From the NCBI GenBank assembly GCA_963807065.1, contig CAWDZQ010000004.1, positions 248,001 through 312,000 of the forward strand: DNA of 64,000 nt, read 5' to 3'. This stretch comes from CAWAND01 sp963807065. Its GTDB lineage: Bacteria; Chloroflexota; Anaerolineae; Anaerolineales; E44-bin32. The translations under genes and the position numbers were made by a program. Shown here piece by piece: positions 41,598-51,157 of this stretch. Numbering within the stretch: position 1 is the stretch's first letter; the number at the start of each line of letters is the position of its first letter. Below the pieces are notes generated by a model, which was not told where the DNA came from, made no database searches, and was given only the letters and a program-made list of their open reading frames with translations.

Positions 41598-42863
41598 CTA
41601 ACGATCTGAGTCGCCCAGAACAGGGTCCACGCTGCTGATGATCGCCACAAGATCAGAAACGAGATGACCCTTAGCCATGGCCGGCAGTCCCTGCAGCCCG
41701 GCAAAACTCCCGGTGTGGAAATGGACCCGATAGGGATGAGAGCTGCCATCACCTACCAGGTAGCACCCCAGAATGCCGCGCGGCGATTCGGTAGCGACGT
41801 AGACTTCCCCGCTCGGGGCACGGAAGCCCTCGGTCCACAACTTGAAGTGGTGGATGACGGCCTCCATGCTATGACCCAATTCGGACCGCGGCGGGGGCAC
41901 GAACTTCCGATTGTCGCTCCTAAATCGCCCTTCGGGGAGGCCGTCCATGGCCTGTTGAATGATGCGCAGCAATTCCCGCATCTCGCGCATGCGCACCTGG
42001 TATCGATCGTACACATCCCCGGTCAATTCAGTCGGAATATCAAAGTCGTACTTCTCATAGCCGCAGTAGGGTTGAGCTCTCCTCAAATCGAAAGCCAACC
42101 CGGTGGCCCGCAGTATGGGACCCGAAAGCCCCTCTTGCAGAGCATCTTCGGTCGACATCGGGCTTATCCCGCGCGTGCGATCGAGCCAGATGGGATTCTT
42201 GGTGAGCAGGGCCTCGTACTCATCCAGCCGGGTTGGGAAACCGCTAAGGAAGCTACGAAGTGCCGGCTCGAATTCTTCAGGCAGGTCCCGCCACACGCCT
42301 CCCGGGCGGATGTATGAGCCCATCATCCTGGCCCCCGACAGGATTTCGAACATGTCGAGGACAAGCTCGCGCTCGCGAAACGTGTAGAGGAAGACGGACT
42401 GGGCTGCCAAATCCAGCGCGTGGGTTCCCAACCACACCAGATGAGAGTTAATTCGCTGGAGCTCGATCCCGATGACGCGGATGGCCTGGGCGCGCTCGGG
42501 CACATCCAGTCCCACCAGCTTTTCAATCGCCAGGCAGTAAGTGAGGTTGTTCCCAAGGTTGTTGAGATAATCCATCCGATCAGTCATGACCAAGGCCTTC
42601 TCGTAGGTCTTGGCCTCCATGTTCTTTTCAATCCCGGTGTGCAGGAACCCGATGTCAGGTATGCAATTGACGATCTCCTCGCCATCCAGCTCGAGCAGCA
42701 GGCGCAAAACCCCGTGCGTGCTGGGATGCTGAGGTCCCATATTCAACAGCATCGTCTCGCCGGTGAACGCGCGTTGCGAGACAAGGTGTCTCAACTCTTC
42801 GGGAATAGCCTCTTCGCCAATCGGGGACACGAGGCGCTCGTCGTCAATTTTTCCGGTCATCAT
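41598..42863 (-). CDS. nuoD: NADH-quinone oxidoreductase subunit D
   Basis: Forms the quinone-binding pocket together with NuoB. It has 421 residues. MGPQHPSTHGVLRLLLELDGE near residues 42-62 (given here only as a landmark) carries the conserved His of the quinone site. Further motifs are DIGFLHTGIEKNME, YLNNLGNNLTY and, at the C-terminus, DLVAIISSVDPVLGDSDR, which carries the conserved Asp. Its start overlaps the nuoC stop by ATGA. A second ATG one codon later is equally possible. Confidence 0.97.
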   Translation of the reverse strand: MMTGKIDDERLVSPIGEEAIPEELRHLVSQRAFTGETMLLNMGPQHPSTHGVLRLLLELDGEEIVNCIPDIGFLHTGIEKNMEAKTYEKALVMTDRMDYLNNLGNNLTYCLAIEKLVGLDVPERAQAIRVIGIELQRINSHLVWLGTHALDLAAQSVFLYTFRERELVLDMFEILSGARMMGSYIRPGGVWRDLPEEFEPALRSFLSGFPTRLDEYEALLTKNPIWLDRTRGISPMSTEDALQEGLSGPILRATGLAFDLRRAQPYCGYEKYDFDIPTELTGDVYDRYQVRMREMRELLRIIQQAMDGLPEGRFRSDNRKFVPPPRSELGHSMEAVIHHFKLWTEGFRAPSGEVYVATESPRGILGCYLVGDGSSHPYRVHFHTGSFAGLQGLPAMAKGHLVSDLVAIISSVDPVLGDSDR

Positions 42864-43381
42864 TCCTTCGCATACGGCTTGCGTCGGTCGATCTCGTCGA
42901 AGTTGAATGTGAACTGGACCTCTTCATACCCCAGGGGATAGTCCTTGCGCAGAGGATGGCCTTCCCAGTCCTGCGGCATCAAGATCCGGCGCGGGTCGGA
43001 ATGGCCTTCGAACTGAATGCCAAACATGTCGAAGACTTCGCGCTCATGCCAGTTGGCGTTCTTGTACACTGATTCGACTGTCGGCACCTTGGGCTCTTGA
43101 CCCGTTACGGGAATCCTCAGCCCGAAGAACACATTCTGGGTCGTGCTGTACAACCGGTAGACCACGCCGAAGCGCGGCTCTGCCGGCCAATAATCAACGG
43201 CTGTCAGCAGAGCCAGGAAATCGAACCCGAGTTCGGGATCATCACGCAGGAGCTTGCATGCCATGACGATAGCCTTAGGCTCGACCGTCACCGTCGTATC
43301 TTCCCGGAATGTGGAAACGTCAAGGAAATCGCCCCCCAGGCGTTCTTTGAGCAAGGCGACGGATTGATCAGTGACGCTCAT
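42860..43381 (-). CDS. nuoC: NADH-quinone oxidoreductase subunit C
   Basis: The 30-kDa connecting subunit. It has 173 residues and is separate from nuoD, not fused. The hallmark is SVYKNANWHEREVFDMFGI near residues 103-121, followed by DPRRILMPQDWEGHPLRKDYPL. It is coupled to nuoD by an ATGA overlap. Confidence 0.96.
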   Translation of the reverse strand: MSVTDQSVALLKERLGGDFLDVSTFREDTTVTVEPKAIVMACKLLRDDPELGFDFLALLTAVDYWPAEPRFGVVYRLYSTTQNVFFGLRIPVTGQEPKVPTVESVYKNANWHEREVFDMFGIQFEGHSDPRRILMPQDWEGHPLRKDYPLGYEEVQFTFNFDEIDRRKPYAKE

Positions 43382-43456
43382 GGTTCTCCTCGTTGGATTT
43401 TGATTCGCGCCATTTCGCCCGGGATGTTGCGGCGACCGCTGGCACTCGGCGACAAC

Positions 43457-43942
43457 TCACGACCAATCAGCCAGCTTTTCCTGCTTGACTTTCTCATGCA
43501 GCAGCAGGACGCCGTGAATAAGTGCCTCAGGCCGCGGCGGACACCCGGCGACGTACACATCCACCGGGACCACTTCGTCAACACCTTGCATGATGGCGTA
43601 GTTGTTGAAAACTCCGCTGCACGAGGCGCAGTCCCCCATTGAAATCACCCACTTAGGCGACGGCATTTGGTCGTAAAGCCGGCGCAGCACGGGGGCCATC
43701 TTGCGGCTCACCCGGCCGGCGACGATCATCAGATCACTCTGGCGAGGGCTGCCCCGCATCAGTTCCATGCCAAACCAACTCATGTCATAGTCGGGGGCCT
43801 GGGCGGACATCATCTCGATGGCGCAACACGCCAACCCAAACAGCATCGGCCACATGGCACCGGTCCTGGCCCAATTTACGGCTTTCTCGAGAGGCACGGC
43901 CACGGCACCAAAAGAACCTGTCTTCTGACTCACAGCTCCCAT
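43457..43942 (-). CDS. nuoB: NADH-quinone oxidoreductase subunit B
   Basis: Holds cluster N2, the electron donor to quinone. It has 161 residues. The tandem Cys is in FGLACCAIEMM near residues 35-45, the third ligand in GDCASCSG near residues 103-110 and the fourth in VAGCPPRPEAL near residues 130-140. It overlaps nuoA by 13 bp and is followed by 75 bp before nuoC. Confidence 0.97.
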   Translation of the reverse strand: MGAVSQKTGSFGAVAVPLEKAVNWARTGAMWPMLFGLACCAIEMMSAQAPDYDMSWFGMELMRGSPRQSDLMIVAGRVSRKMAPVLRRLYDQMPSPKWVISMGDCASCSGVFNNYAIMQGVDEVVPVDVYVAGCPPRPEALIHGVLLLHEKVKQEKLADWS

Positions 43943-44289
43943 TCAAGAGCGCCTTTCCGCCACGCATACAAAAATCCCACCAGCAGGATCAAGATAAACA
44001 GCCCCATTTCGATAAGGCCGAAGACTTTGAGGTCCCTGAGGACGATCGCCCAGGGTATGAGAAAAACGGTCTCGACATCAAACAGGATGAAGAGCACCGC
44101 CACCCGGTAGAATTGGACTGGCATCTGCCGTTGTCCGGCGCCATAGGGTCGCATGCCTAATTCGTAGGGTAGGGACTTGCGGAGGGTGGGTTTCCGAGGG
44201 CCAAAAGTGTGCCCGATGATAACCACCAAAAAAGCCACCGCCGTGGCGAGGACTAGCACGATTGCGATTGGCAGGTAATCAGCGAGCAT
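43930..44289 (-). CDS. nuoA: NADH-quinone oxidoreductase subunit A
   Basis: First gene of the operon. It encodes a 119-residue, three-helix subunit next to the quinone site. KSLPYELGMRPYGAGQRQMPVQFYRVAVLFILFDVETVFL (residues about 39-78) covers the conserved loop; only its ends, the Tyr-Glu pair and the Asp-Glu pair matter here. GAGGAGCGC precedes ATG 44289. Confidence 0.95.
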   Translation of the reverse strand: MLADYLPIAIVLVLATAVAFLVVIIGHTFGPRKPTLRKSLPYELGMRPYGAGQRQMPVQFYRVAVLFILFDVETVFLIPWAIVLRDLKVFGLIEMGLFILILLVGFLYAWRKGALEWEL

Positions 44290-44345
44290 GCGCTCCTCGA
44301 TGGTGGACCCAGGGCAAACCTGCCTCCCGGGATGGCAATAAGTTC

Positions 44346-44373
44346 ATTTTATCACAAGCGAATTGGCGGTCAA
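44346..44373 (-). promoter_or_regulatory. nuo operon promoter
   Basis: Minus-strand -35 TTGACC (44373-44368), a 16-bp spacer and -10 TAAAAT (44351-44346) preceded by TG at the extended position. It lies 57 bp upstream of nuoA and is the only good SigA-like site in the gap between rpoD and nuoA. Confidence 0.7.
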
Positions 44374-44464
44374 ATTCGAGGGGCTGCGGGTCACCAAGGG
44401 CAAATCATGGGCCGGCCATCGGCCGCTTGAAGGTCCGCTGAACGATCCCTAGATATGTAGATGT

Positions 44465-46063
44465 TCAGGAGAGGTAGTCGCGCAGGTGGCGGCTCCGCGT
44501 CGGGTGACGAAGCTTTCTCAGCGCTTTGGCCTCGATCTGCCGGATGCGTTCTCGAGTTACGTTGAAGTACTTGCCGACCTCTTCAAGCGTGTAGTCTTTG
44601 CCATCCTGCAGGCCGAACCGCATTTCGAGGACCTGGCGCTCACGTTCGGTCAGCACCGCCAGCGCATTTTGAACCTGCTCTTTCAGCAGCTGTTTGGCAG
44701 CCGCGTCTACCGGCTCAGGCATCGTCTCATCTTCGATGAAGTCGCCGAGCTGGCTCGATTCTTCGGTGCCGATCGGGGTCTCCAGCGACATCGGCTCCTG
44801 AGCGACCTTGATGATCTTGCGCACCTTGGCGGCGGCTCGTCGCCATTTCCGCAACAGCACGGGGTCCGGCGCAACCCCTTCCTCAATGGACGTGCGGATG
44901 CCGGCGATCTCGTCAGGCTCGAGCAACTCCATCTCCAAGGCCAGCTCTTCGGAGGTCGGCTCACGCCCTAGGTCTTGCACCATTCGGCGCTGAATGCGCA
45001 TCAGCCTGTTGATGGTCTCAAACATGTGGACCGGGATGCGAATCGTCCGCGCTTGGTCGGCAATGGCCCGGCTTATCGCCTGCCGGATCCACCAAGTGGC
45101 GTAGGTACTGAACTTGTAACCCTTCGCCGGGTCGAACTTCTCGACGGCGCGCAGGAGTCCTATGTTGCCCTCCTGGATCAGGTCTTGAAAGGCGATACCG
45201 CGGCCCATGTAGCGTTTGGCCACGCTCACCACGAGGCGCAGATTGGCCCGTATCAGATCGGCCTGGGCCTCGTCCGCCAGAGCGTGCACCACTCGGGCAT
45301 CGTCGTCGATCACGTCCGGCTCAGGAAGCCAACGCCGGAAGGTTCGCTTGGTCGGGACTCCTTCGCCTTTGCCGAATCGCTCCGACAGCCGAGCTTGAAC
45401 ATCGGGAAGGAACAAGTAGAAGGCGATGAAGACTTCGATGGCGTTCCGCGCAAGTTGTTCCCAGGCTGGGTCGCTTCCCCACATGCCGTTGTCCAGCCAG
45501 GCCCTTAGATAAGAGGGGGTCTCCACCATCCAATCCTGTCGCAGTTGGCGGGCTTCCTCCAGGATGAGCCCCAGATCGGGTTTGCCATGCCCCAGCCGCT
45601 TGCCGTCCTCAACGACACGATTCCACGCCGTCTTAAGGTCTTCGTAGATTTCCTCTTGGACCGCCAGGGCTTGCTTGGCTTCATCCTTGACGGTTCGAGT
45701 AGCGCGCCCTGCACGCAACACATCCAGCCGCCTGGCTGCCTCCATGCGCACGCTCAACCAGAGCTCCTGATGGGACTCTAGGAGATCGACCCGCCCGATT
45801 TCTTTCAGATACAGGCGGACGGGGTCATTGGTCTGATCAACCGTCAGATTAACCTCCTCGTGACCATCCCCGTCGTCACGCGCATGGGAGGATTCATCCT
45901 CGTCATGATCATCAGATTCCATTTCGAGTTCGCCGCCGTTCAAATCCGGATCCACGTCCACCGGCAGGCCGTCGACCACGTCCACCGCATCGTCATCCTC
46001 ACGACGCAACCGGCGCCTGCGCTTGGTCAACCTTGCGGGGACGGATTTCTTGCTCTTGGCCAT
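44465..46063 (-). CDS. rpoD: RNA polymerase sigma factor, primary (RpoD/SigA type)
   Basis: Group 1 sigma factor of 532 residues. A basic then strongly acidic N-terminus (residues 1-70) is followed by region 1.2 (TNDPVRLYLKEIGRVDLL), a non-conserved insert to about residue 255, region 2 (LVVSVAKRYMGRGIAFQDLIQEGNIGLLRAVEKFD, KFSTYATWWIRQAI), region 3, and region 4 with LTERERQVLEMRFG and the helix-turn-helix TLEEVGKYFNVTRERIRQIEAKALRKLR. ATG 46063 begins just after the dnaG stop, the classic dnaG-rpoD pairing. Confidence 0.97.
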   Translation of the reverse strand: MAKSKKSVPARLTKRRRRLRREDDDAVDVVDGLPVDVDPDLNGGELEMESDDHDEDESSHARDDGDGHEEVNLTVDQTNDPVRLYLKEIGRVDLLESHQELWLSVRMEAARRLDVLRAGRATRTVKDEAKQALAVQEEIYEDLKTAWNRVVEDGKRLGHGKPDLGLILEEARQLRQDWMVETPSYLRAWLDNGMWGSDPAWEQLARNAIEVFIAFYLFLPDVQARLSERFGKGEGVPTKRTFRRWLPEPDVIDDDARVVHALADEAQADLIRANLRLVVSVAKRYMGRGIAFQDLIQEGNIGLLRAVEKFDPAKGYKFSTYATWWIRQAISRAIADQARTIRIPVHMFETINRLMRIQRRMVQDLGREPTSEELALEMELLEPDEIAGIRTSIEEGVAPDPVLLRKWRRAAAKVRKIIKVAQEPMSLETPIGTEESSQLGDFIEDETMPEPVDAAAKQLLKEQVQNALAVLTERERQVLEMRFGLQDGKDYTLEEVGKYFNVTRERIRQIEAKALRKLRHPTRSRHLRDYLS

Positions 46064-46065
46064 AC

Positions 46066-47988
46066 CTACCAGGTCCCATGGCGGGATGTGGCGCCCGCAC
46101 GCTCTGGCCGCCGGGGGGCTTGTGCCCGGTCCAGCTTCCGCTTCTCGGCCGCCAGAAAACCAGCCCTCTCGTCCAGATCATCGGTTGGCCCAGGATCGTC
46201 GGATTCGCGGGAAGTCTGCTGGCGAAACTGGATCTGCAGGAGTTCGTCGCTGATCCTTCGCTGCCGAATTCGAAGTGCGTTTTCAAGCACCGATGTCAGG
46301 GCCGACGGGGGCGCCAGATCTTCTTCGTGCACGCCCGCCATCAACCCTTCAGCATACTCAACCAAGCTCGGCTCCAGGTCCACGCGCCACGCTCGATCAG
46401 GATCCACGTCTTCTTGTGCCAGCCCCTTCTCGAGCGCATTGAAAATCAACTGCCTCTCAGTACTCGTAAAGTCTTTGCGCTCTAAACGCTCCAATTCAAG
46501 GGACTGTAGCTCCCGATCCAAACGATAGATCAGGCCCGGTTGATGAAGCAGCAGTCCCAGACAAAACCTCTCATGCTGCGCCTGCATGCCCTGCCGGGAC
46601 GGCCCGCGCGGCTCCGGGTCTGCGGCCATTTTCCCTCGGGTGCGCTGCGGCTTTGTTGGACGCCAGGCCATCAGGACCCGTTCATCCACGTGCAAGGATC
46701 GGGCCAGCTTCTGCCGGTAGGCATCACGTTCCACGGCGTCGGCGACATCCTCGATCAGGGGAAGGACCTGCCGGGCCACGTCGGCTTTCGCCTTGGCGTC
46801 ATCCAGATCCCGCCCGCGCATGGCCACGTCCATTACATAATCGACCACTGTTTGCGCATTCTTCAGCAATTCGGGCCAGGCATCTGGGGATTCGGCCACG
46901 ACCTCGTCTGGATCTCGACCTTCTGGCAGGCTGACAATCCTGAGTTCTGCGTCCAGGCGGCCCTCGTGCCGCACTAGGCCGCGGGCATCGAACACCGGGT
47001 CGAACTCACGGTCCAAGGCCTCTCTAGCAATGTCCAGCCCGCGCAAGGTCGCCTGATCTCCGGCTGCATCGGCATCGAGCGCCAGAATCATCCGTCGGCT
47101 GTAGCGTTTCAATAGCGCCAGCTGCGGCTCCGACAAGGCCGTCCCCATCGGGGAGACGGCGTTCTCGAACCCGGCCTGGTGGAGGGCGATGACGTCAAGG
47201 TAGCCCTCAACGATGACGGCTTGATCTTCCGCCCGAATGGCTTTGCGGGCATGATCCAAGCCGTAAAGCAAGCGGCCTTTGTCGAACAGCACCGTCTGCG
47301 GGGAGTTGAGAAACTTGGGGACGTCGTCGGGATCGACTACCCTTGCGCCAAAGCCAACCATGCGATCGCGGGCATCGCGGATGGGTATCATGATTCGGTT
47401 GCGGAAGCGGTCGTAGATCCCCCTGATTTCGCGCTCGCTTACCAGGCCGACCGCTTTCAGATCATCGGCGGGATACCCCTTGTCAAGCAAGGGGCTCAGC
47501 GTCGCATCCCATGAATTTGGCGCATAACCGATTTCGAAAGACTCGAGCGCCGAGGCCTCCAGGCCACGGCCGAGAAGATAGGCCAGGACCGGCTTGCCTT
47601 CCTCGGTGGCGTTCAGCTGATGTCGGTAAAACGTGACCGCCGACTCCAGAAGCTCTCTCAGCTGTTCGTGGGCCTCGGCCTCCGCTGCCCGTTCAGGCGT
47701 CATCGGACGGACCTCGACACCCGCTCGCTCGCCTAGAACCCGAAGGGCTTCGGGGAAGTCCCACCCTTCCCTTTTCATGATGAAGGTGAAGATGTCGCCG
47801 CCTTCATTGCAGGCCCCAAAGCAACGCCATGTCCCACTGTCAGGGAAGACGACGAACGCCGGCGTGCGTGTATTCGAGTGAAATGGGCAAAAACCCGTGT
47901 AGTTTTTGCCCGATTTCCTCAATTTCACCGTCTCACCGACAAGCTCGACGATGTCAATACGATCCTTGACCTCGTCCACAACGCTCAT
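46066..47988 (-). CDS. dnaG: DNA primase
   Basis: Makes RNA primers for replication. It has 640 residues. The N-terminal zinc ribbon is CPFH near residues 34-37 and CFGAC near residues 55-59, giving a CX3C second half in place of the usual CX2C. The TOPRIM core has VIVEGYLDVIALHQAG near residue 260 and LALDADAAGDQA near residue 305. The C-terminal helicase-binding part is less conserved. A short Arg-rich stretch ends the protein. It is followed directly by rpoD. Confidence 0.96.
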   Translation of the reverse strand: MSVVDEVKDRIDIVELVGETVKLRKSGKNYTGFCPFHSNTRTPAFVVFPDSGTWRCFGACNEGGDIFTFIMKREGWDFPEALRVLGERAGVEVRPMTPERAAEAEAHEQLRELLESAVTFYRHQLNATEEGKPVLAYLLGRGLEASALESFEIGYAPNSWDATLSPLLDKGYPADDLKAVGLVSEREIRGIYDRFRNRIMIPIRDARDRMVGFGARVVDPDDVPKFLNSPQTVLFDKGRLLYGLDHARKAIRAEDQAVIVEGYLDVIALHQAGFENAVSPMGTALSEPQLALLKRYSRRMILALDADAAGDQATLRGLDIAREALDREFDPVFDARGLVRHEGRLDAELRIVSLPEGRDPDEVVAESPDAWPELLKNAQTVVDYVMDVAMRGRDLDDAKAKADVARQVLPLIEDVADAVERDAYRQKLARSLHVDERVLMAWRPTKPQRTRGKMAADPEPRGPSRQGMQAQHERFCLGLLLHQPGLIYRLDRELQSLELERLERKDFTSTERQLIFNALEKGLAQEDVDPDRAWRVDLEPSLVEYAEGLMAGVHEEDLAPPSALTSVLENALRIRQRRISDELLQIQFRQQTSRESDDPGPTDDLDERAGFLAAEKRKLDRAQAPRRPERAGATSRHGTW

Positions 47989-48075
47989 GCTGTCCCTCGA
48001 GGGTCACGCGATCTGCTCTCACCGCTGCCCCAAGCGGCGACGGAACGAGAGCCGCCCCAGCCTGACTGGGCCGGC

Positions 48076-48105
48076 ATTATAGCCTCTACATCAAATCCCA
48101 AGCAA
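48076..48105 (-). promoter_or_regulatory. Candidate promoter for dnaG-rpoD
   Basis: Minus-strand -10 TATAAT (48081-48076), a perfect consensus, with a poor -35 TTGCTT (48105-48100) at 18 bp. It lies 88 bp upstream of dnaG, in the gap after glyQS. Confidence 0.55.
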
Positions 48106-48107
48106 AT

Positions 48108-48133
48108 CCGGGAAGGGCCAACCTCCCGGCGAT
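48108..48133 (-). terminator. Weak hairpin after glyQS
   Basis: CCGGGA and TCCCGG can pair around a 10-nt loop just beyond the glyQS stop. No U-tract follows, so this is only a possible terminator. Confidence 0.3.
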
Positions 48134-48134
48134 G

Positions 48135-51100
48135 TCAGAATCCCTCCAGCTCGCTCAGGTCAGCGACACCAGCGGCGAGTGCGACGATACGATCCAGCAG
48201 CCCCAGCCGATTCTGCCGTAAGGGGACATCATCGGCCATGACGAGCACCTCTTCAAAGAAGACGTCGATGGACGGGATCATGGGTATGAACGCCTCGAGA
48301 AAGTCATCCACCGAGCCGGCGCCTCTCTCCTGGGTTTCGGCTGTCCTCAGCGCTTCAAACAGAGCCTGTTCCGCCGAATCCTGCAAGAGCTTGGGGTCCA
48401 CCTGGCGTTCGCCTGGCTGGCCCCGCGTGATGCGCACACAGCGGGCATAGGCTTGGAGCACCGCCTGCCAATCATCGCGACCTACCCATCGTCCGAGTCC
48501 GGCCACCCCGCGCGCGGCACAAGCCGGATCGTGCCACTGTTCGCCCAGGATTGCCTTGACCACGTCATGCCGGTGTCCTTCGCCGAGCAAGAGGGACTCT
48601 TCGCGGGCGCGAATGAAATCCAGGCAATGCTGCAGTGCTCCGGGGGTTGCTTCGATGGGCAGCCCGGCGGCAGCCTGTGCGACGCCCCACGTCAAGTCGA
48701 ACGACAGATCCTGCCCCATAAGGATCTGGAGCAGGCCGATCGCTGCCCGCCGCAGGGCGTATGGATCGCTTCCCCCTCTGGGCTCCAAACCCACAGCAAA
48801 CAAACCAACAAGCGAATCCAGCCGATCAGCGACGCCCACCGTCAGCCCCGGCATGCCCTCCGGCAGTCGGTCACCCGCAAACCGCGGCAAGTAGTGTTCA
48901 AAGATCGCTTGAGCTACGGCTGGAGGCTCTCCGGAGGCCACCGCGTAAATCCGGCCCATCTCTCCTTGCAGGGAGGTCATTTCGACCACCATCTGTGTCG
49001 CCAGATCTGCCTTGGAGAGGTGGGCAGCCCGTTCGGCGGCGCCAGCCTGCGCCGCGTCCAGGCCAAGTTGAACGGCCAAGATCCGGGTTAGTTTTTCTAT
49101 GCGCTCGACCTTGTCCAGCATCGATCCCAGCTTGAACTGGAACACCATCGTGTCCAATCTGGACAGATAGGTATCCAGAGGCTGGGAAAGGTCATGATCA
49201 ACGAAATAGACGGCATCGGTGAAGCGCGCCCTGACGACGGCTTCGTTGCCGCGGACGACCTCGTCCATGTGCTCCGGGCTGCCGTTTCGAACCCCGATGA
49301 AAAAGGCCTTGAGCTTCCCATCGGCCTCCACCGGAAAGTAGCGTTGGTGCTTCTTCATGACCGAGATGAGGACGGGCCGAGGCAGTGTTAGGAACTCTTC
49401 CGGAATCGCACCCCGAAACACCACCGGCGCTTCCACAAGGCCCGCGATCTCGGCCAGCAAATCCGGATCGCTTTGCACGTGACCACCGACCTCATCCGCT
49501 AGCGCCTCAGTCCGTTGCCAAATGAGCTCCCTTCGCCGAGCGATGTCCGTCACGACACCCTCGGCTTCAATCTGCTTGAAGTAATCCACCACATCTTTGA
49601 CTTTGAGTTCGCTGGGGCCCTCAAACCTGATCCCGAAAGTCCCACGGCCGGCCGTGAGATTGCCAAACTGCATACGCACAACGTGTGAGCCGTGCAGCGC
49701 TAGCAAGTTCCTGATCGGTCGGGAGAAGCTCAAGCCGCTGTCATCCCAACGCATCGTCTTGTCGAAGTGCAGGCTGCCCATCAGTTCCGGGATCTGCTTG
49801 CATAAAGCCACGTCTGCCGATTCGCCTGGTCGGGTGACTTCGGCCACCACGTAGCGACCGCCGTCGAGGTCACGCACTTCGAGATCCTCGACCCGGATTC
49901 CCTGGCCGCGAGCGAAGCCTTTCGCCGCCTGGGTGGGCTCTCCAGACTCGTCAAAGCCGCGGTCGGCCGGGGGACCCTTGACTGTTGACACAGCTTCGAG
50001 CTGCCCGGGCGCGAGCGCCAACACATGCACAATCAGCCGCCGCGGCGTGGCCATGACGCGTACGTCCCCGTACTCAAGGCGCATGGCTTCGAGTGCCTTC
50101 GGCACGCCGGATTCGAGCTGCTCGACCGCAGACGCCAGGTCGCCGGCCGGAAGCTCCTCGGTGCCGATTTCGAGCAGGAAGTCGGCTGGCCCCGCCGGGG
50201 TCGGCCCATCATCCCGCTCATCCGCCGGGCTCGTATCGGTCACTTTCGGCCACTTTTCGAGCCATGGGTACCCAAGTTGGCGACGTTCTTCAACATAAGC
50301 CTCGGCCACGCGCTGGGCCAGGCTGCGCATCTTTCCGAACATCGCAGCGCGCTCGGTCACACCCACCGCGCCGCGGGCATCCAGAAGATTGAATGCATGC
50401 GAACTCTTGAGGATGTAGTCGTGCGCGGGCAGAATCAACCCGGCTTCGATGGCAGCGTTGGCTTCTGCTTGGTAGGCGGCCTGCAGCACCTTCAGGCGCT
50501 CGACGTCGGCCAACTCAAAATTGTAACGACATGCCTCGACCTCAGGGACCTTGTTCACATCACCGTAGGTCAGATGCTCATCCCACTTGATATCTAAAAA
50601 AGTATCGACCCCTTGAAGAGCCATGACGATTCTTTCGAGCCCATAAGTGATCTCAACCGACACGGGTTCCAAAGTCAGCCCGCCGGCTTGCTGGAAATAG
50701 GTGAATTGGGTGATTTCCTGGCCGTCGAGCCAAACTTCCCAGCCCAGGCCCCACGCACCGATGGCCGGTTGCTCCCAGTTGTCCTCCACAAAGCGAATGT
50801 CGTGCGCCTGGAGATCGAAGCCCAAAGCCGTCAGGGAATCGAGGTAGCGATCCTGTGGATTCCCCGGATCCGGCTTCATGATCACCTGGAACTGGTAATA
50901 GTGCTGCCAGCGGTTGGGGTTTTCGGCATAGCGCCCGTCGGCCGGCCGAATGGACGGTTCGACGTAAGCCACCCACCAGGGTTCAGGACCGAGCACACGC
51001 AAAAATGTGGCCGGATTCATCGTCCCGGCGCCGACTTCCGTGTGGTAGGGCTGCCAAATGAGGCAACCTTGTTCAGCCCAGAATTGCTGCAGTTTGAGGA

Positions 51101-51137
51101 TGACGGATTGAAAACTGGCGGAGCCTTGGCTCGTCAA
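48135..51137 (-). CDS. glyQS: Glycyl-tRNA synthetase, fused alpha and beta subunits
   Basis: Charges tRNA-Gly. A single 1000-residue chain joins what are two genes in most bacteria. Residues 1 to about 300 are the alpha catalytic part (QQFWAEQGCLIWQPYHTEVGAG, WWVAYVEPSIRPADGRYAENPNR split here as landmarks, TYFQQAGG). A Pro/Asp/Thr-rich linker of about 20 residues follows. From FLLEIGTEELPAGD near residue 322 onward it is the beta subunit with MKKHQRYFPV and a C-terminal anticodon-binding DALR-like end. The start is TTG 51137, with GGAAGG about 9 nt upstream; no ATG fits better. Confidence 0.96.
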   Translation of the reverse strand: MTSQGSASFQSVILKLQQFWAEQGCLIWQPYHTEVGAGTMNPATFLRVLGPEPWWVAYVEPSIRPADGRYAENPNRWQHYYQFQVIMKPDPGNPQDRYLDSLTALGFDLQAHDIRFVEDNWEQPAIGAWGLGWEVWLDGQEITQFTYFQQAGGLTLEPVSVEITYGLERIVMALQGVDTFLDIKWDEHLTYGDVNKVPEVEACRYNFELADVERLKVLQAAYQAEANAAIEAGLILPAHDYILKSSHAFNLLDARGAVGVTERAAMFGKMRSLAQRVAEAYVEERRQLGYPWLEKWPKVTDTSPADERDDGPTPAGPADFLLEIGTEELPAGDLASAVEQLESGVPKALEAMRLEYGDVRVMATPRRLIVHVLALAPGQLEAVSTVKGPPADRGFDESGEPTQAAKGFARGQGIRVEDLEVRDLDGGRYVVAEVTRPGESADVALCKQIPELMGSLHFDKTMRWDDSGLSFSRPIRNLLALHGSHVVRMQFGNLTAGRGTFGIRFEGPSELKVKDVVDYFKQIEAEGVVTDIARRRELIWQRTEALADEVGGHVQSDPDLLAEIAGLVEAPVVFRGAIPEEFLTLPRPVLISVMKKHQRYFPVEADGKLKAFFIGVRNGSPEHMDEVVRGNEAVVRARFTDAVYFVDHDLSQPLDTYLSRLDTMVFQFKLGSMLDKVERIEKLTRILAVQLGLDAAQAGAAERAAHLSKADLATQMVVEMTSLQGEMGRIYAVASGEPPAVAQAIFEHYLPRFAGDRLPEGMPGLTVGVADRLDSLVGLFAVGLEPRGGSDPYALRRAAIGLLQILMGQDLSFDLTWGVAQAAAGLPIEATPGALQHCLDFIRAREESLLLGEGHRHDVVKAILGEQWHDPACAARGVAGLGRWVGRDDWQAVLQAYARCVRITRGQPGERQVDPKLLQDSAEQALFEALRTAETQERGAGSVDDFLEAFIPMIPSIDVFFEEVLVMADDVPLRQNRLGLLDRIVALAAGVADLSELEGF

Positions 51138-51157
51138 AACCGGGTCCTTCCCGTGTC

